From Periplaneta americana (Eukaryota; Arthropoda; Insecta; Blattodea; Blattidae), in contig NC_091119.1 of the NCBI RefSeq assembly GCF_040183065.1, positions 61,676,892 to 61,740,891 on the forward strand: a DNA stretch of 64,000 nt. Direction: 5' to 3'. The notes under the pieces were generated by a model. It did no database searches. It was not told the DNA's origin and saw only the letters and a program-made list of their open reading frames with translations. Shown here one piece after another: positions 10,905-21,315 of the stretch. Both the position numbers and the translations under genes were made by a program. Positions within the stretch are counted from its first letter, which is position 1, and each line of letters starts with the position of its first letter.

Positions 10905-11030
10905 GGCATAAGTTGAGGAAAACCTCGAAAAGAACACAACCAGGTAATCAACCCAAGCGGGAATTGAACCAAGTTCGAGAGCACGACTCCCGCCTGCCAC
11001 CCCTAGAACATGCAGCACGCTGGTAGCCAT
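10905..11030 (-). mobile_element. Relic of a family A SINE head
   Basis: Blocks AAACCTCGAAAAGAACACAA, CCAGGTAATCAACCCAAGCG and GGGAATTGAACCAAG correspond to the body start and the B-box complement of family A SINEs. The tail half is missing and the A box is decayed. Confidence 0.65.
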
Positions 11031-11510
11031 TAACATTTTAATTAAGGAATTGAAGGATATTATTTATCCTACTTTTCTTAAGCCTATGTGAAAGACAATA
11101 TTATTAGTAAATGTCATTAAAATGATTTAAAATTTAAAGAGAGAATGAAAATATTGCTGTGGGAGGTGTATAATGTCACACTTTAAAAAATCACTATTTT
11201 TATAACCATTATTGAAGCACTTGCGTAAGGATCTCCAACAACTTGAAGATATGGATCTAAGTTACAGTTTTATAATTTTATTGTAATGGGATGCCAAATT
11301 ACAGATTCAGATTAAAACACGAAATAAATTATTAAAAAAGATTCGAAAGAAGAAAAATATCAAGTTCTATGGAGCGTATTACACCGACCATTCTAATTCC
11401 TTATTTTTAAATGAAATCAATATATTTATGAAACAAATCTATTGTCAAGAAATAGGCCGATACCTAGATCTTTGACAGATTATCAGTCAATTAGTCGACT
11501 ACAAAAAGTC
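11031..11510. other. No gene seen
   Basis: AT-rich sequence leading into the satellite array; nothing further to support. Confidence 0.5.
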
Positions 11511-13350
11511 CATAATCATTAATGTCCATTATCAAAAATGTCCCAAGTCATCAAATGCCCAGTATAATATATGCCCACGGTCATTAGATAGCCAGTATCT
11601 TAAATGTCCACAGACATTCAATGTCCATTATCAAAAATAGTCAGTATGAAATATACCCACAGTCATTAGATGGTCAGCATCTTAAATGTCCAGTATGAAA
11701 AACGTCCCCAGTCATCAAATGTCCAGTATAAAATATGCCCACAGTCATTAGATGGCCAGTATCTTAAATGTCTACAGACATTAAATGTCCAGTATGAAAA
11801 GCATCCGTCATCAAATATCCAGTATAAAATATGCCCACAGTCATTAGATGCCCAGTATCTTAAATGTCCACAGACATAAAATGTCCAGTATGAAAAATGT
11901 CCCGTCATCAAATGTCCAGTATAAAATATGCCCAGTCATTAGATGGCCAGTATCACAAATGTCCACAGACATTAAATGTCAAGTATGAAAAACGTCCCGT
12001 CATTAAATGTCTGGTATAAAATATGCCCACAGTCTTTAGATGGCCAGTATCTTAAATGTCCACAGACATTATATGTCCAGTATGAAAAATGTCCCGTCAT
12101 CAAATGTCTAGTATAAAATATGCCCACATTCATTAGATGGCCAGTATCTTAAATGTCCACAGATATTAAATGTCCAGTATGAAAAACGTCCCGTCATCAA
12201 ATGTCGGGTATAAAATATGCCCACAGTCATTAGATGGCCAGTATCTTAAATGTCCAGTATGAAAAACGTCCCGTCATCAAATATCCAGTATAAAATATTC
12301 CCACTGTCATTAGATGGTCAGTATCTTAAATGTCCATTATGAAAAATGTCCCGTCATCAAATATCCAGTATAAAATATACCCACAGTCATTAGATGGCCA
12401 GTATCTTAAATGTCCAGTATGAAAAATGTCCCGTCATCAAATGTCTGGTATAAAATATGCCCACAGTCATTAGATGGCCAGTATCTTAAATGTCCACACA
12501 CATTAAATGTCCAGTATGAAAAACGTCCCGTCATCAAATATCCAGTATAAAATATTCCCACTGTCATTAGATGGTCAGTATCTTAAATGTCCATTATGAA
12601 AAATGTCCCGTCATCAAATATCCAGTATAAAATATACCCACACTCATTAAATGGCCAGTATCTTAAATGTCCAGTATGAAAAACGTCCCGTCATCAAATG
12701 TCCAGTATAAAATATGCCCACAGTCATTAGGTGGCCAGTATCTTAAATGTCCACACACATTAAATGTCCAGTATGAAAAACGTCCCGTCATCAAATATCC
12801 AGTATAAAATATGCCCACAGTCATTAGATGGCCAGTATCTTAAATGTCCACACACATTAAATGTCCTGTATGAAAAGCATCCCGTCATCAAATATACAGT
12901 ATAAAATATGCCCACAGTCATTAGATGGCCAGTATCTTAAATGTCCAGTATGAAAAACGTCCCGTCATCAAATATCCAGTATAAAATATGCCCACTGTCA
13001 TTAGATGGCCAGTATCTTAAATGTCCAGTATGAAAAACGTCCCCAGTCATCAAATGTCCAGTATAAAATATGCCCACAGTCATTAGATGGCCAGTATCTT
13101 AAATGTCCAGTATGAAAAACGTCCCGTCATCAAATATCCAGTATAAAATATGCCCACTGTCATTAGATGGCCAGTATCTTAAATGTCCAGTATGAAAAAC
13201 GTCCCCAGTCATCAAATGTCCAGTATAAAATATGCCCACAATCATTAGATGACTAGCATCTTAAATGTCCACAGACATTTTTAAAATATTCACGGTCATT
13301 AAATGATCATTATAAAAAATGTCCAGAGTTATTACATGTACGATATCATA
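11511..13350 (+). repeat. Satellite of ~16-bp monomers in 80-98 bp higher-order units
   Basis: The array is made of related 15-17 bp monomers such as GTCCAGTATGAAAAAC, GTCCCGTCATCAAAT, GTCCAGTATAAAATAT, GCCCACAGTCATTAGAT and GGCCAGTATCTTAAAT. They recur in fixed order to give ~80-bp units. An optional extra monomer GTCCACAGACATTAAAT lengthens some units to ~97-98 bp. There are about 20 units, with more diverged monomers at both edges. Open frames seen here on either strand are by-products of the repeat. Confidence 0.95.
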
Positions 13351-13619
13351 AATGTCCAGAACAATGTTTGAAGGCGGATTTTCCTAGCAGCGCACATTTT
13401 GCGTTACGTACGACGTAACACGTGGAGCGTAATACTCTGCAGACTCAGACAACAAAAAATGATTGAAGTGTTTTGTAAGGATGCGCAGTACGTTGTGCGC
13501 CAGCGTAATGCGCTTGGCGCAGTAAACCAACTCGAACTAGAGGAGTCTAGTACGTCGTGCGCTGCGTAATAGAGAAGTTGTGTGCGGTTTTTTGTTTCAT
13601 ACATATTGTTTCTTTAACA

Positions 13620-15988
13620 ATGGCGCCACCTTCAGTTCGATTCTCAGCCGCAGAAGACGAACAGCTGATTGAGATGGTTGCTGGATATTCTGTTTTATGG
13701 AATATGATGGAAGTAGAGTTCAAGAATACCTTAAAGAAGGACTTAATTTGGAAGGAGATTGGAAACATGGTGAATAAGTCAGGTAACTTATTTCATGAAT
13801 GAAGTAGCCTATAATTTTAATTCACATCAATATATTTTATGTAATTATAATCAGAAAAAGGTTGGATAATTTGCGGCTCTTTGAGTGAATGTATTATTTT
13901 TAAGTTATTATTATAGTCGTTGGAATTTTAGAAAATATCTTACATTTTGAAGTACATTGAATTGAAATTTCTAGAATGCAATCTTATTACATATCACTGA
14001 CCCAGTCTTTCAACAGCTAACTTATATCTAAATTTGAATTAGAATAATTACATTATTAATGAACACATGAGAAAATTAAATTTGCCATTGTTTAAAATTA
14101 CTTTTACAAACAATGCACTCATTCATGTTCATTTTCTTTTGTTTCTTTTACTCGAGGCTTTAGTTTTGAAATATTTACCGTTGAAGTATTCAGTAAATCT
14201 GCTTCTGACTTTGAAACCTTCAGATTTTGCGAAACCGCCAGACCCAGCTAAGGGAATCATGTTGTCCGCTGGAAGTTCATCAGTTATGTCTTGTCTCTCT
14301 CCATCACATGGATGTTTAGCAATATAGTCATCCCTCAGTAAATTGTGCAGACAGCAGCAGACTGTAACTATCAAATCTACAGTTTCAGGCTTGACATTTA
14401 TAGGCGTGAAAAAAATTCTGAACGTAGAACACATAATGCCAAATGCGTTTTCAGAAACTCTTCTAGCTTTGCTCAATTGATAATTAAAATGTCTTTTCTC
14501 TTCATCTTCCAATATTTGTCGTCTGCAGTAAGGTTTCATGATATGTTCATCTAATCTGAAGGCTTCATCACCTAGTATGACATGGGGCAACAAAATGTTT
14601 GATTGCGGTAAAATTCGTGGTGGTGGAAATATTGACCCCATTTTTACCAGCTGACCCATTTCAGATTTATTAAAAATCCCAGCATCCCCTTCCTTTCCGT
14701 AGGAACCGACATCGACGACAAGAAACTTATAGTTAGCATCTACCATAGCGAGAAGGACTATTGAGAAGTAGCCTTTGTAGTTGTAAAATAAAGTCCCTGT
14801 TTGGTTAGGTGCTACAATTCTCACATGCTTCCCATCGAGTGCTGCAACAACATTAGGAAAATCCCAGCGATCCCAGAATTCTTCTGCCTTTGTTTCTCAA
14901 TCAATTTTATTAGGTTTAGGTAAAAATCTTGGTAGCAGTTTTCTTTTGAGCGCCTGAAGTACTTGTGGTACAAATGTGGAGATACTAGAAGGAGATATGC
15001 GGTATGAAAATGCCAATGAATGAAATGACTCCCCAGTTGCAAGAAATCTGGAAAGGAAAGAAAAAATTAAATAGGAAATTTCTCAATGGAAAAGCATTAA
15101 TTTATGTACCATATATTTTATGTAAAAATCCTCGTACATATAACTTGTTTTTTTCTTTTAGATGGACAATGCAAAATGCGATGGAAAAGTATTAGGGACC
15201 ATTACAAGAGACAGCGGAAACAAGAAAAGAATACAGGAACAGGGTCCGCTGCTACGAAGAAAAGGGCATCATATTGGGATAGGCTAAGATTCCTTGATAC
15301 AGTGGAAGATGAACGAGAAAGTTTTTCTAATATGCAAACTGAAAGCGGAAACAGTAATGAAACCCTGGAAGAAACGATTTGTGGTCTTGCTTCCGAAGCA
15401 ACGGATGATCCATTAACTTACGATTCGTATGCTACGAGCATAGGACATGAATCTGAAAATCAAGAAAAAAGAAAGAAAGAAAATTTACCAGAACGTTCAA
15501 CTTGCCAGACGCCTGAGACAAAAACCAAAAAAGTCAGAAAGAACAACATTGTGAACTTACTTAATGAAAGAAAACAAGAGCGACTACAGACCAGAGAATA
15601 CTTGGAAAAAATTATGAAGCCTGAAGCAGAAGACGAAACTGATCTCTTCTTCAGAACCATGGCTGCGACTGTGAAAAAATTTGATCCTGAAGTCAGAACT
15701 GAAGCAAAAATGAAAATTTTTAGTCTTGTGACTGAAATGGAAGTCCGCAGTTACAGGTCTATACATGTGGGAAATGCTTCCACATTTGATTCGGAGAACT
15801 CCAGGCCAAGCTCAAACGCATCCTACAACTCGAACTGCAGCACTGGTGAGCCGTCAGCAGTAGGCATGCAGTCACAGTACTCACCCAGTACAACTTTTGA
15901 GTCATCTACTTGTGATAACAATACAATATTTACAAACTCAAATGTAGAATGTTCTGAAGATATGAGTGGACATTTCTGGAAATTTTGA
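13620..15988 (+). CDS. MADF-BESS DNA-binding accessory protein of the Harbinger element (2 exons)
   Basis: Exon 1 is 13620-13782 (ATG in AACAATGGCG), ending TCAG with donor GTAACT. Exon 2 is 15162-15988, after a T-rich tract and TTTTAG. Joining them keeps frame and gives 329 codons plus stop. Residues ~10-75 form a MADF domain (DEQLIEMVAGYSVLW, then across the junction GQCKMRWKSIRDHYKRQRK), a Myb-like helix-turn-helix found in the second protein of some insect PIF/Harbinger elements. The middle is acidic and lysine-rich. Near residues 225-260 a BESS-like stretch appears (DLFFRTMAATVKKFDPEVR), usually a protein-interaction motif. I infer that it helps the transposase bind the ends. The intron (13783-15161) contains transposase exon 2 on the other strand. 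No stop or frameshift was seen, so this gene looks intact. An AATAAA lies 26 bp past the stop. Confidence 0.85.
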
Positions 15989-16013
15989 ACTTAAATGTAT
16001 TATGTACAAGATT

Positions 16014-16023
16014 AATAAATAAA
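16014..16023 (+). promoter_or_regulatory. Candidate polyadenylation signal of the MADF gene
   Basis: Overlapping AATAAATAAA begins 26 bp after the MADF-BESS stop codon. Position and sequence suit a poly(A) signal; no transcript evidence. Confidence 0.5.
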
Positions 16024-16095
16024 CTTGGCCTATGTAGTTGTACGAAAAATGAAAAATTCATTTTAAAAATATATAAGCTATAGCTATACAATATA

Positions 16096-16165
16096 CAGGG
16101 TGATTCATTATTACGTGTAAATACTTTGTGTGTGTACTGTAGAGGTGAAATAATGAATCATTCTG
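16096..16165. mobile_element. 70-bp MITE with ACAGGGTGATTC-type ends
   Basis: The left arm CAGGGTGATTCATTATT and right arm AATAATGAATCATTCTG are inverted, with TA on each side (16094-16095 and 16166-16167). The end resembles those of Tc1/mariner-like elements. It lies inside the Harbinger transposase intron, so it arrived after the Harbinger insertion or moved with it. Confidence 0.65.
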
Positions 16166-16884
16166 TATGTACACCATTCCTAATACATATCTCAGAGTTA
16201 GAGCAAGTTTTTCGGCTGGTGAGATAGGCCTTTTCACTCTATTGCATGGTTTAGTACACAAATCATCTTGAATGAGGTTCACAAGGAAATAGAACTGTTC
16301 TCGGGTGAATCTGAAATATGCTTTAAATTTCACTTCATCGTCTAGTAGGTGTTTTTCGATCAGTATTCTGAAAACTCCCTCCTCTTCTCTACAGAAAAAT
16401 ACTTCACTAACAGACTTCCTAATGCAATAATGATGAACCAGGTAATCGATTTCTTCTTCTACATCCTCAAAGTCAAGTAACACCAATAACGAACACAGTT
16501 TTTTCCGTTTTAATGCACAACTCATTTTGAAGTTCAGTTCATACTCTTCATACAATCACAGCTGTTGAGAGTCTGCGACATCTGCTGCGTTTTTCGAAGT
16601 TCCTAGGAGAACACAGTACGCAGCGCACTGAGTAATGCGTTTTACGTTGGCGTTTTACGTTATACGCGACATAAAAAGTGCGCTGCTAGGAAAACCCCGC
16701 TTAATGTGAATTAATAATCTATTTTTGAAATGTAGGTTAAATTTGGAATATTCTGTAACTAGTTCTATTTTCTAATGTTCTTCCGCACCGGGAACAGTCT
16801 GCAGCTTCGTATGATATGAAAGTGCCCGCAGATATTGTTTCACATTATTATTGTCCTTATATCAATTTTATTCGGTGTGCATTT

Positions 16885-17165
16885 CCTTAATTTACACAAC
16901 GCAGAACTGCACGCATTGTATTCTTCACCTGACATAATTAGGAACATTAAATCCAGAAGTTTGAGACAGGGAGGGCATGTAGCACGTATGGGCGAATCCA
17001 GAATTCATATAGAGTGTTAGTTGGGAGGCCGGAGGGAAAAAGACCTTTCGGTAGGCCCAGACGTAGATGAGAGGTGGGATATTATGATAGAGACTGGATT
17101 AATCTTGTACAGGATAGGGACCGATGGCGGGCTTTTTGAAGGTGACAATGAATGTGCGGGTTCCT
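16885..17165 (+). pseudogene. 5'-truncated LINE 3' end (GHVARM family)
   Basis: The translation contains NAELHALYSSPDIIRNIKS, GHVARMGES and, after frame breaks, RDWINLVQDRDRWRAF, ending in GFLKNHVTK. These match the C-terminal region of the LINE at 56455-57375. Changes such as RWAG to RQGG and several frameshifts show decay. A short (TAAG)-like tail (AACTAAGTAGG) follows. Confidence 0.85.
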
Positions 17166-17929
17166 TAAAAACCATGTAACTAAGTAGGTCTCAGTAAGTG
17201 CATTTCCCTTAATTTCGTCGTTGATTTGTAATATACTTCCAAGATGACACACAATAATATTATTTACAATATTTTTTTTATAAATATAAAGTGGATACTT
17301 CAACAGATAGAATAAAAATCAAGGCACTAATTTAATTACTTAGTAGGTCTATATAACTTATATCTTCATTATCAACAAAATACTACTCACAAAATTAATA
17401 AATACACAAAATCAATGGCAATCATCAACAATACTTTAAGCCGTCATGTGTATATGAAATTCTATAAAGAAAGATTCTATTATTGTAGCAACACTGAACT
17501 CGCAAAAGTTTGATAAAAATAAAGTTATTGTGTGTGAAATACGTTTTTTGAGACGAACAGCGGAATACACCAAATTGGACTACAAAAAACTAAGGCAGTT
17601 TTGAAGGATTTAGGAACTGATATTGGACTATATCGCAACACAACAAAATAACTGGTGAAATTCGTTCTAAGTAGTTTCGTTCAATGCTTCCCGTCCACTA
17701 ACATTTCGTCCACTTTTTTAACAGGTACAACGTCCACAGACATTTTGTCTACATTTTTTTTATCGTCCAACAATATTACGTCTACCAATGTTGGTCTGTT
17801 ATTTCACCCATTTTATTAGCTGTATAACACATGTGAACAAAAAATATCAACTTATAAATGTTGGGATCCATTTATTCTTTATCGAGTGCCTTTCTGAATT
17901 AAACAAAGCAATGAGTGTTTGTATATTTT
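17166..17929. other. No gene; contains satellite-like monomers
   Basis: At about 17690-17800 the sequence reads CGTCCACTAACATTTCGTCC, then ACGTCCACAGACATTTTGTC, then CGTCCAACAATATTACGTCT. These spaced GTCCA-starting pieces resemble monomers of the satellite at 11511-13350. The remainder is AT-rich with no coding signal. Confidence 0.5.
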
Positions 17930-18160
17930 TAATCAGTTATTCAACGAAGCTGTGTCAACTACTGGGTTATTTATCGTCGATGGGTTTGGTGATGGCGAGA
18001 TGAGACCGAGGATTCGCCATAGATTACCTGACATTCACCTTGTAGTTGGGGAAAACCTCGGAAAAAGCTAGCCGGGTAATCAGCCCAAGTGGGAATCGAA
18101 CCACGCCCAAGCGCAACTCCAGATCGGCAAGCAAGCACCTACTGAGCTACGCCGGTGGCC
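17930..18160 (-). mobile_element. tRNA-derived SINE, family A
   Basis: All blocks are present in order: the tail complement, GTCAACTACTGGGTTATTTA, GCCATAGATTACCTGACATT, CAGCCCAAGTGGGAATCGAA (B-box complement) and GAGCTACGCCGGTGG (A-box complement). The head is shortened near the D-arm. No clear target duplication. Confidence 0.88.
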
Positions 18161-18399
18161 GTTGATTGTCTATGTTTCGCCAATAAGATCTTTAATGTAA
18201 AACAATGACAACAAGAGTGTCCCTTTCAGAAACAGCTTTACTCCTTTCCAATTAGGCTTATGTCATTATAACCGTCATCATAATTCTTAACAAATTAAGC
18301 TTTTGTAGACCCGTTTCGGCCTCAGCCAACAGTCGTTTAAGAGCTCTGTTTTATTCGTTCTGGAGATATACTTCTGGATTCGATTAACTATTTCATGTG
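18161..18399. other. No gene seen
   Basis: Spacer between a SINE and a transposase relic. GACCCGTTTCGGCCTCAGCC near 18309 resembles the hammerhead-like borders seen elsewhere but lacks a complete core. Confidence 0.35.
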
Positions 18400-18898
18400 C
18401 AACATTAGTCAATGTGACCATTGTCATGATTGCACGCTACTTCAATTTCTTCTTTTAGCGCTATTAATATAGTTGGTTTTCTGCGATACATTACATCCTT
18501 TAAGGTCTCTCATAACTTAAAGTTGAGTGGAGTTAAATCGGGTGAGCGTGGAGGGCACTCAACAGCACCTCTTCGTCCGATCCATTGACCTGATATGGTT
18601 TTGGTGATAGTTTGGTGGTACACCATCTTGTTGGATATAAAATAAATCATTCATATACAGAGCACGAGTAGAAGATGAAATTAACGTACGAAGCATGTCG
18701 AGATACACAAGGCCAGTAAGCGTTTTTTTAAAGAATGATCCAATTACATCCCTGAATGACGGTTCTTGTCAGACAATGAGCCCCAGTAAATTAATTCCTC
18801 GTCTACATGAATGCATGGAATTTCTGTTGTCCAATAAGCATACTTAATAATTGTGATTCACTCTACTATTCAGCTTAAATTGTGCTTTTCAGACCAAA
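18400..18898 (-). pseudogene. Tc1/mariner-like transposase relic
   Basis: Minus-strand frames read TGLVYLDMLRTLISSSTRAL, then IQQDGVPPNYHQN, then GQWIGRRGAVECPPRSPDL with LKDVMYRR following. These are the second-aspartate block (QQDG-P-P) and third-residue block (PPRSPDL) of a Tc1/mariner-like family also seen at 7614 and 49451. Frameshifts separate the blocks and a stop replaces the LDFFLWG tryptophan context. N-terminus and ends are not recognisable. Inactive. Confidence 0.75.
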
Positions 18899-18961
18899 TC
18901 ATTTTGGAATATGTATTATATGTCTTTCTCGTGTTAAATTTTACCGTACCTGTTTAACATG

Positions 18962-18988
18962 TTTCAGTCTGTTATAGACCATCTTCAG
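18962..18988 (-). ncRNA. Hammerhead-like core (candidate)
   Basis: On the minus strand: CTGAAGA, a stem GGTCT...AGACT with loop ATAAC, then GAAA. The stem has changed on both sides relative to the copy at 8444 (GGCC...GGCC), so pairing is kept. Outer stems not established. Confidence 0.45.
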
Positions 18989-19158
18989 AACTGGTTGTTG
19001 CTGGTCTTGGCGCCTTTTGTTTGTGTTTCCTGTGGGGTGTGTTTGTGTAGTGTAATGTGGAGTCAAAGAGTGTGTGTGTTCTGAAATTGAGTTGTGTGTT
19101 GAGAATTTCATTTGGATGTGTTTTTGTGTGTCTATTAACACGAGAAAGACATATAATC

Positions 19159-20570
19159 AAAGCTCGGAACTTGGGGACTTGTGTGTCGTGTGCATGAGTA
19201 AGGTTACAGGTACAACGTACACACAGCTCACCCTGCAACTGCTCAGGGACAGTCGTGTGTAGTAAGAAAGTGGTCAAATCGAATGACAGGAAGAGGGACG
19301 AGGAAACCCTGTCGTGTCGAAGCCAATGAGATTCAGATAATTAGAGGTAAACGGTCTATTTGAGGAATTAGAAAATACGTATTATTCGAATGGGTATTAT
19401 ATACGTTTGAAAATATATTTATTAAATTTTAGGTACAGAATTTTGTGGAGGAATTCTGAGGAGATACATTATTTTCTTCGAGTGGAGAGTTTATATTTTG
19501 TAAGTTGTGCCACACATAAACTAGAGACTGGAAACGGGCATTCATTGAAATACATTGCAGTCCCTTAAATCGGTGGAAAATTTGTCCGTAACCATGGATC
19601 AACTCGTAGTGGAACCTTCCCTAGTAGTGACACAGAAATTGAAAACTATTTTCGAGAAAAATTTAGGATGCTTATCTTTCTCAGATACGAGATCAGCTAG
19701 AAACTGCTGAAAACCGAACACAAAACAGTGACAGTGAAAACATTCAGTATTTTATTTCGGCGCAAGACTTTATAATAAAATTACACACCATTTTCCAAAT
19801 TTGAAATTTTTTAAAATTGAAGCTTTTAAAAAAGAAATTTGTAAAATTATACATGATATATAGGCCCTAATATTAACAAATATATTTTTTTTATCTTTTA
19901 TTTCTGTCGACTATATTCATATTTTTTTAATATCACTGGCTTCTGTCGGATTGTCAATTTATATTAAATGTGTATTTTCTCTTTTTCTCTTTCACCTTTA
20001 TTCTTGCTCTTGTGTTGTATTTACTGGTTTGAATTAAGTTACTGCATTTAGTAAACTGTCCTTGTAAATTTTATGTTATATTATTGACTAAGACCACACC
20101 GTACATGAGCCTGGCTCGTACGGTAGTGGCTAGAAACATTTTTATTTTATAAATTTAATTTGTACTCACTAGCTAGGTAGTTAAAATAAAAAAAAAATAA
20201 TAAAAAAAAATAAGTTTGCTCCCGTCACTTCATGTGACGTGGAAATAAGCTTCTTTCGTTTCAAACCATGTTTAACTAACAGACAAAGAAGTTATGGATT
20301 CGAAAATCTTCTAATGTATGTAGTCATACACTGTAATAAAATGTACAGAGCAGAACTGTAAATTTGATATATTTTGCACGTTTATTTATATATATGCTAT
20401 AAAATTACGTGTTTCAACCTACCATAATATTATCAATATGTTTTCCAGCCAGGAAACACCTTTATAGCAGACCTGACAATACCTCTGTGCTGGAAGCGGG
20501 AGTTTGTTGACATTGAAGTCCGGTCGCTTAGCCACGTTCAAAGACACAAGTCCCCAAGTTCCGAGCTTTG
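19159..20570. mobile_element. Non-autonomous hAT-like element, 1,412 bp
   Basis: The TIR is CAAAGCTCGGAACTTGGGGA on the left, with its complement TCCCCAAGTTCCGAGCTTTG on the right. The 8-bp target duplication CATATAAT is at 19151-19158 and 20571-20578. Eight-bp duplication is the hAT signature. The uninterrupted target is preserved at 8502-8526 and, inverted, at 18899-18920. No transposase frame. An imperfect hairpin (20088-20133, ACCGTAC...GTACGGT with GAGCC/GGCTC) sits in the right half. Confidence 0.88.
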
Positions 20571-20588
20571 CATATAATACATATTCCG

Positions 20589-20945
20589 TGTGATATAGTG
20601 TTAAAAGTTGTGTAATCAAGATATACAAATCATTTTGCTCGAAAATTCCTCATCCTTTTGTATTTATACAACTAATATTATCTTTTAATAGAATATCACA
20701 CTACATATTTCCACAGTAATTCATTTAAACTTTGAGAGTCCATATAATAGATATAACATCCATGAAAATGTGTAGGATATTTTTTGGGTCCATCTGTATT
20801 CTGACTCGAAAGGATTTTTGAGCTAAATTATATTTTTACAGTATTATTCAGTATTTCTAAAACTTTGTGATTTTCTTCTGTATGTCTTTGTAAATGTTAC
20901 AGACTTTGATTTTCTTTATTTTTGTAGATCATAAATACGATAGAT
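20589..20945. other. No gene seen
   Basis: AT-rich sequence; no coding or repeat signal supported. Confidence 0.5.
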
Positions 20946-20954
20946 TTTGTCCAG

Positions 20955-21193
20955 CTAGTCGCCCTGGGCAGCGTAGTCGGTATAGCGCTGGCCTTCTGTG
21001 CTCGAGGTTGCAGGTTCGATTCCGGCCCAGGTCGTTGGAATTTAAGTGTGCTTAAATGCGACAGGCTCATGCCAGTAGATTTACTGGCATGTGAAAGAAC
21101 TCCTGCGGGACAAAATTCCGGCACACCGGCGACGCTGATATAACATCTGAAGTTGCAAACGTCATTAAAGAAACCATAATTTAAAAAAAAATG
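20955..21193 (+). mobile_element. tRNA-derived SINE, family B, with target duplication
   Basis: The head has GCGTAGTCGGTATAGCGCTG (A box) and GGTTCGATTCC (B box). The body carries CTGGCATGTGAAAGAACTCC and TGCGGGACAAAATTCC, and the 3' part has GCGACGCTGATATAA...CGTCATTAAAGAAA. The target duplication TTTGTCCAG is at 20946-20954 and 21194-21202. Confidence 0.94.
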
Positions 21194-21315
21194 TTTGTCC
21201 AGATATCAGGCTTCCATCACCATTCCAGATTCTATTGAGACACTTCAGAAATCTCCATAAGAACAGGGGAGTGGAAGACTTAAATAGTTTTAAATTGATT
21301 GATTGAATAGTCTTC

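Larger units (their letters stand above)
14129..16555 (-). pseudogene. Harbinger DDE transposase (2 exons), one stop and a mutated splice donor
   Basis: Exon 1 is 16555-16191 and carries the N-terminal helical region (FRFTREQFYFLVNLI, PAEKLALTLR). Exon 2 is 15047-14129, after TTTCCTTTCCAG. The phase fits exactly: exon 1 ends with AG and exon 2 supplies A, giving LTLRFLATGESFHSLAF, as expected for the family. All three catalytic residues are visible: D in LDGKHV (~14835), D in LGDEAFRL (~14565) and E in KARRVSENAFGIM (~14440). Total 427 codons, normal for PIF/Harbinger. Two lesions are seen: a TGA at 14897-14899, plausibly a CGA codon changed by CpG decay, and a donor reading ATATGT where GTATGT is expected (16190-16185). 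Otherwise the frame is open, so inactivation is recent. A 70-bp MITE sits in the intron next to the donor. Confidence 0.88.
13374..16700. mobile_element. PIF/Harbinger DNA transposon, nearly complete
   Basis: A 3.3-kb element with short imperfect TIRs. The left end is GCGGATTTTCCTAGCAGCGC (13374) and the right end is complementary to GCGGGGTTTTCCTAGCAGCG (ending 16700). Subterminal GCGTAATGCG-like motifs occur near both ends. It carries the two genes expected of a PIF/Harbinger element: a DDE transposase (minus) and a MADF-type DNA-binding protein (plus). Each gene has one intron, and each intron holds an exon of the other gene. A trinucleotide target duplication is usual for the family but is not evident here. 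The left end abuts the satellite at 11511-13350. Confidence 0.92.
18899..20588. mobile_element. Penelope-like remnant with inverted ends, split by a hAT-like insertion
   Basis: The left end (18899-18932) reads GGAATATGTATTATATGTCT and continues TTCTCGTGTTAA. The right end is its complement, TTAACACGAGAAAGACATAT then AATACATATTCC, interrupted after 19158 by the element at 19159-20570. Without that insertion the remnant is about 278 bp. It holds a hammerhead-like core on the minus strand at 18962-18988. Inverted ends plus a hammerhead-like core are features of Penelope-like retroelements; no reverse transcriptase remains, so the assignment is inference. Confidence 0.6.

Noticed and set aside
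11666..11911. Repetitive open frames on both strands
   Set aside because: Forced by the satellite period; no start context and broken in the other units.
18300..18330. Another hammerhead-like border (CCCGTTTCGGCCTCAGCC)
   Set aside because: Its complement has GGCTGAGGCCGAAA but no complete CTGANGA, stem II and GAAA arrangement.
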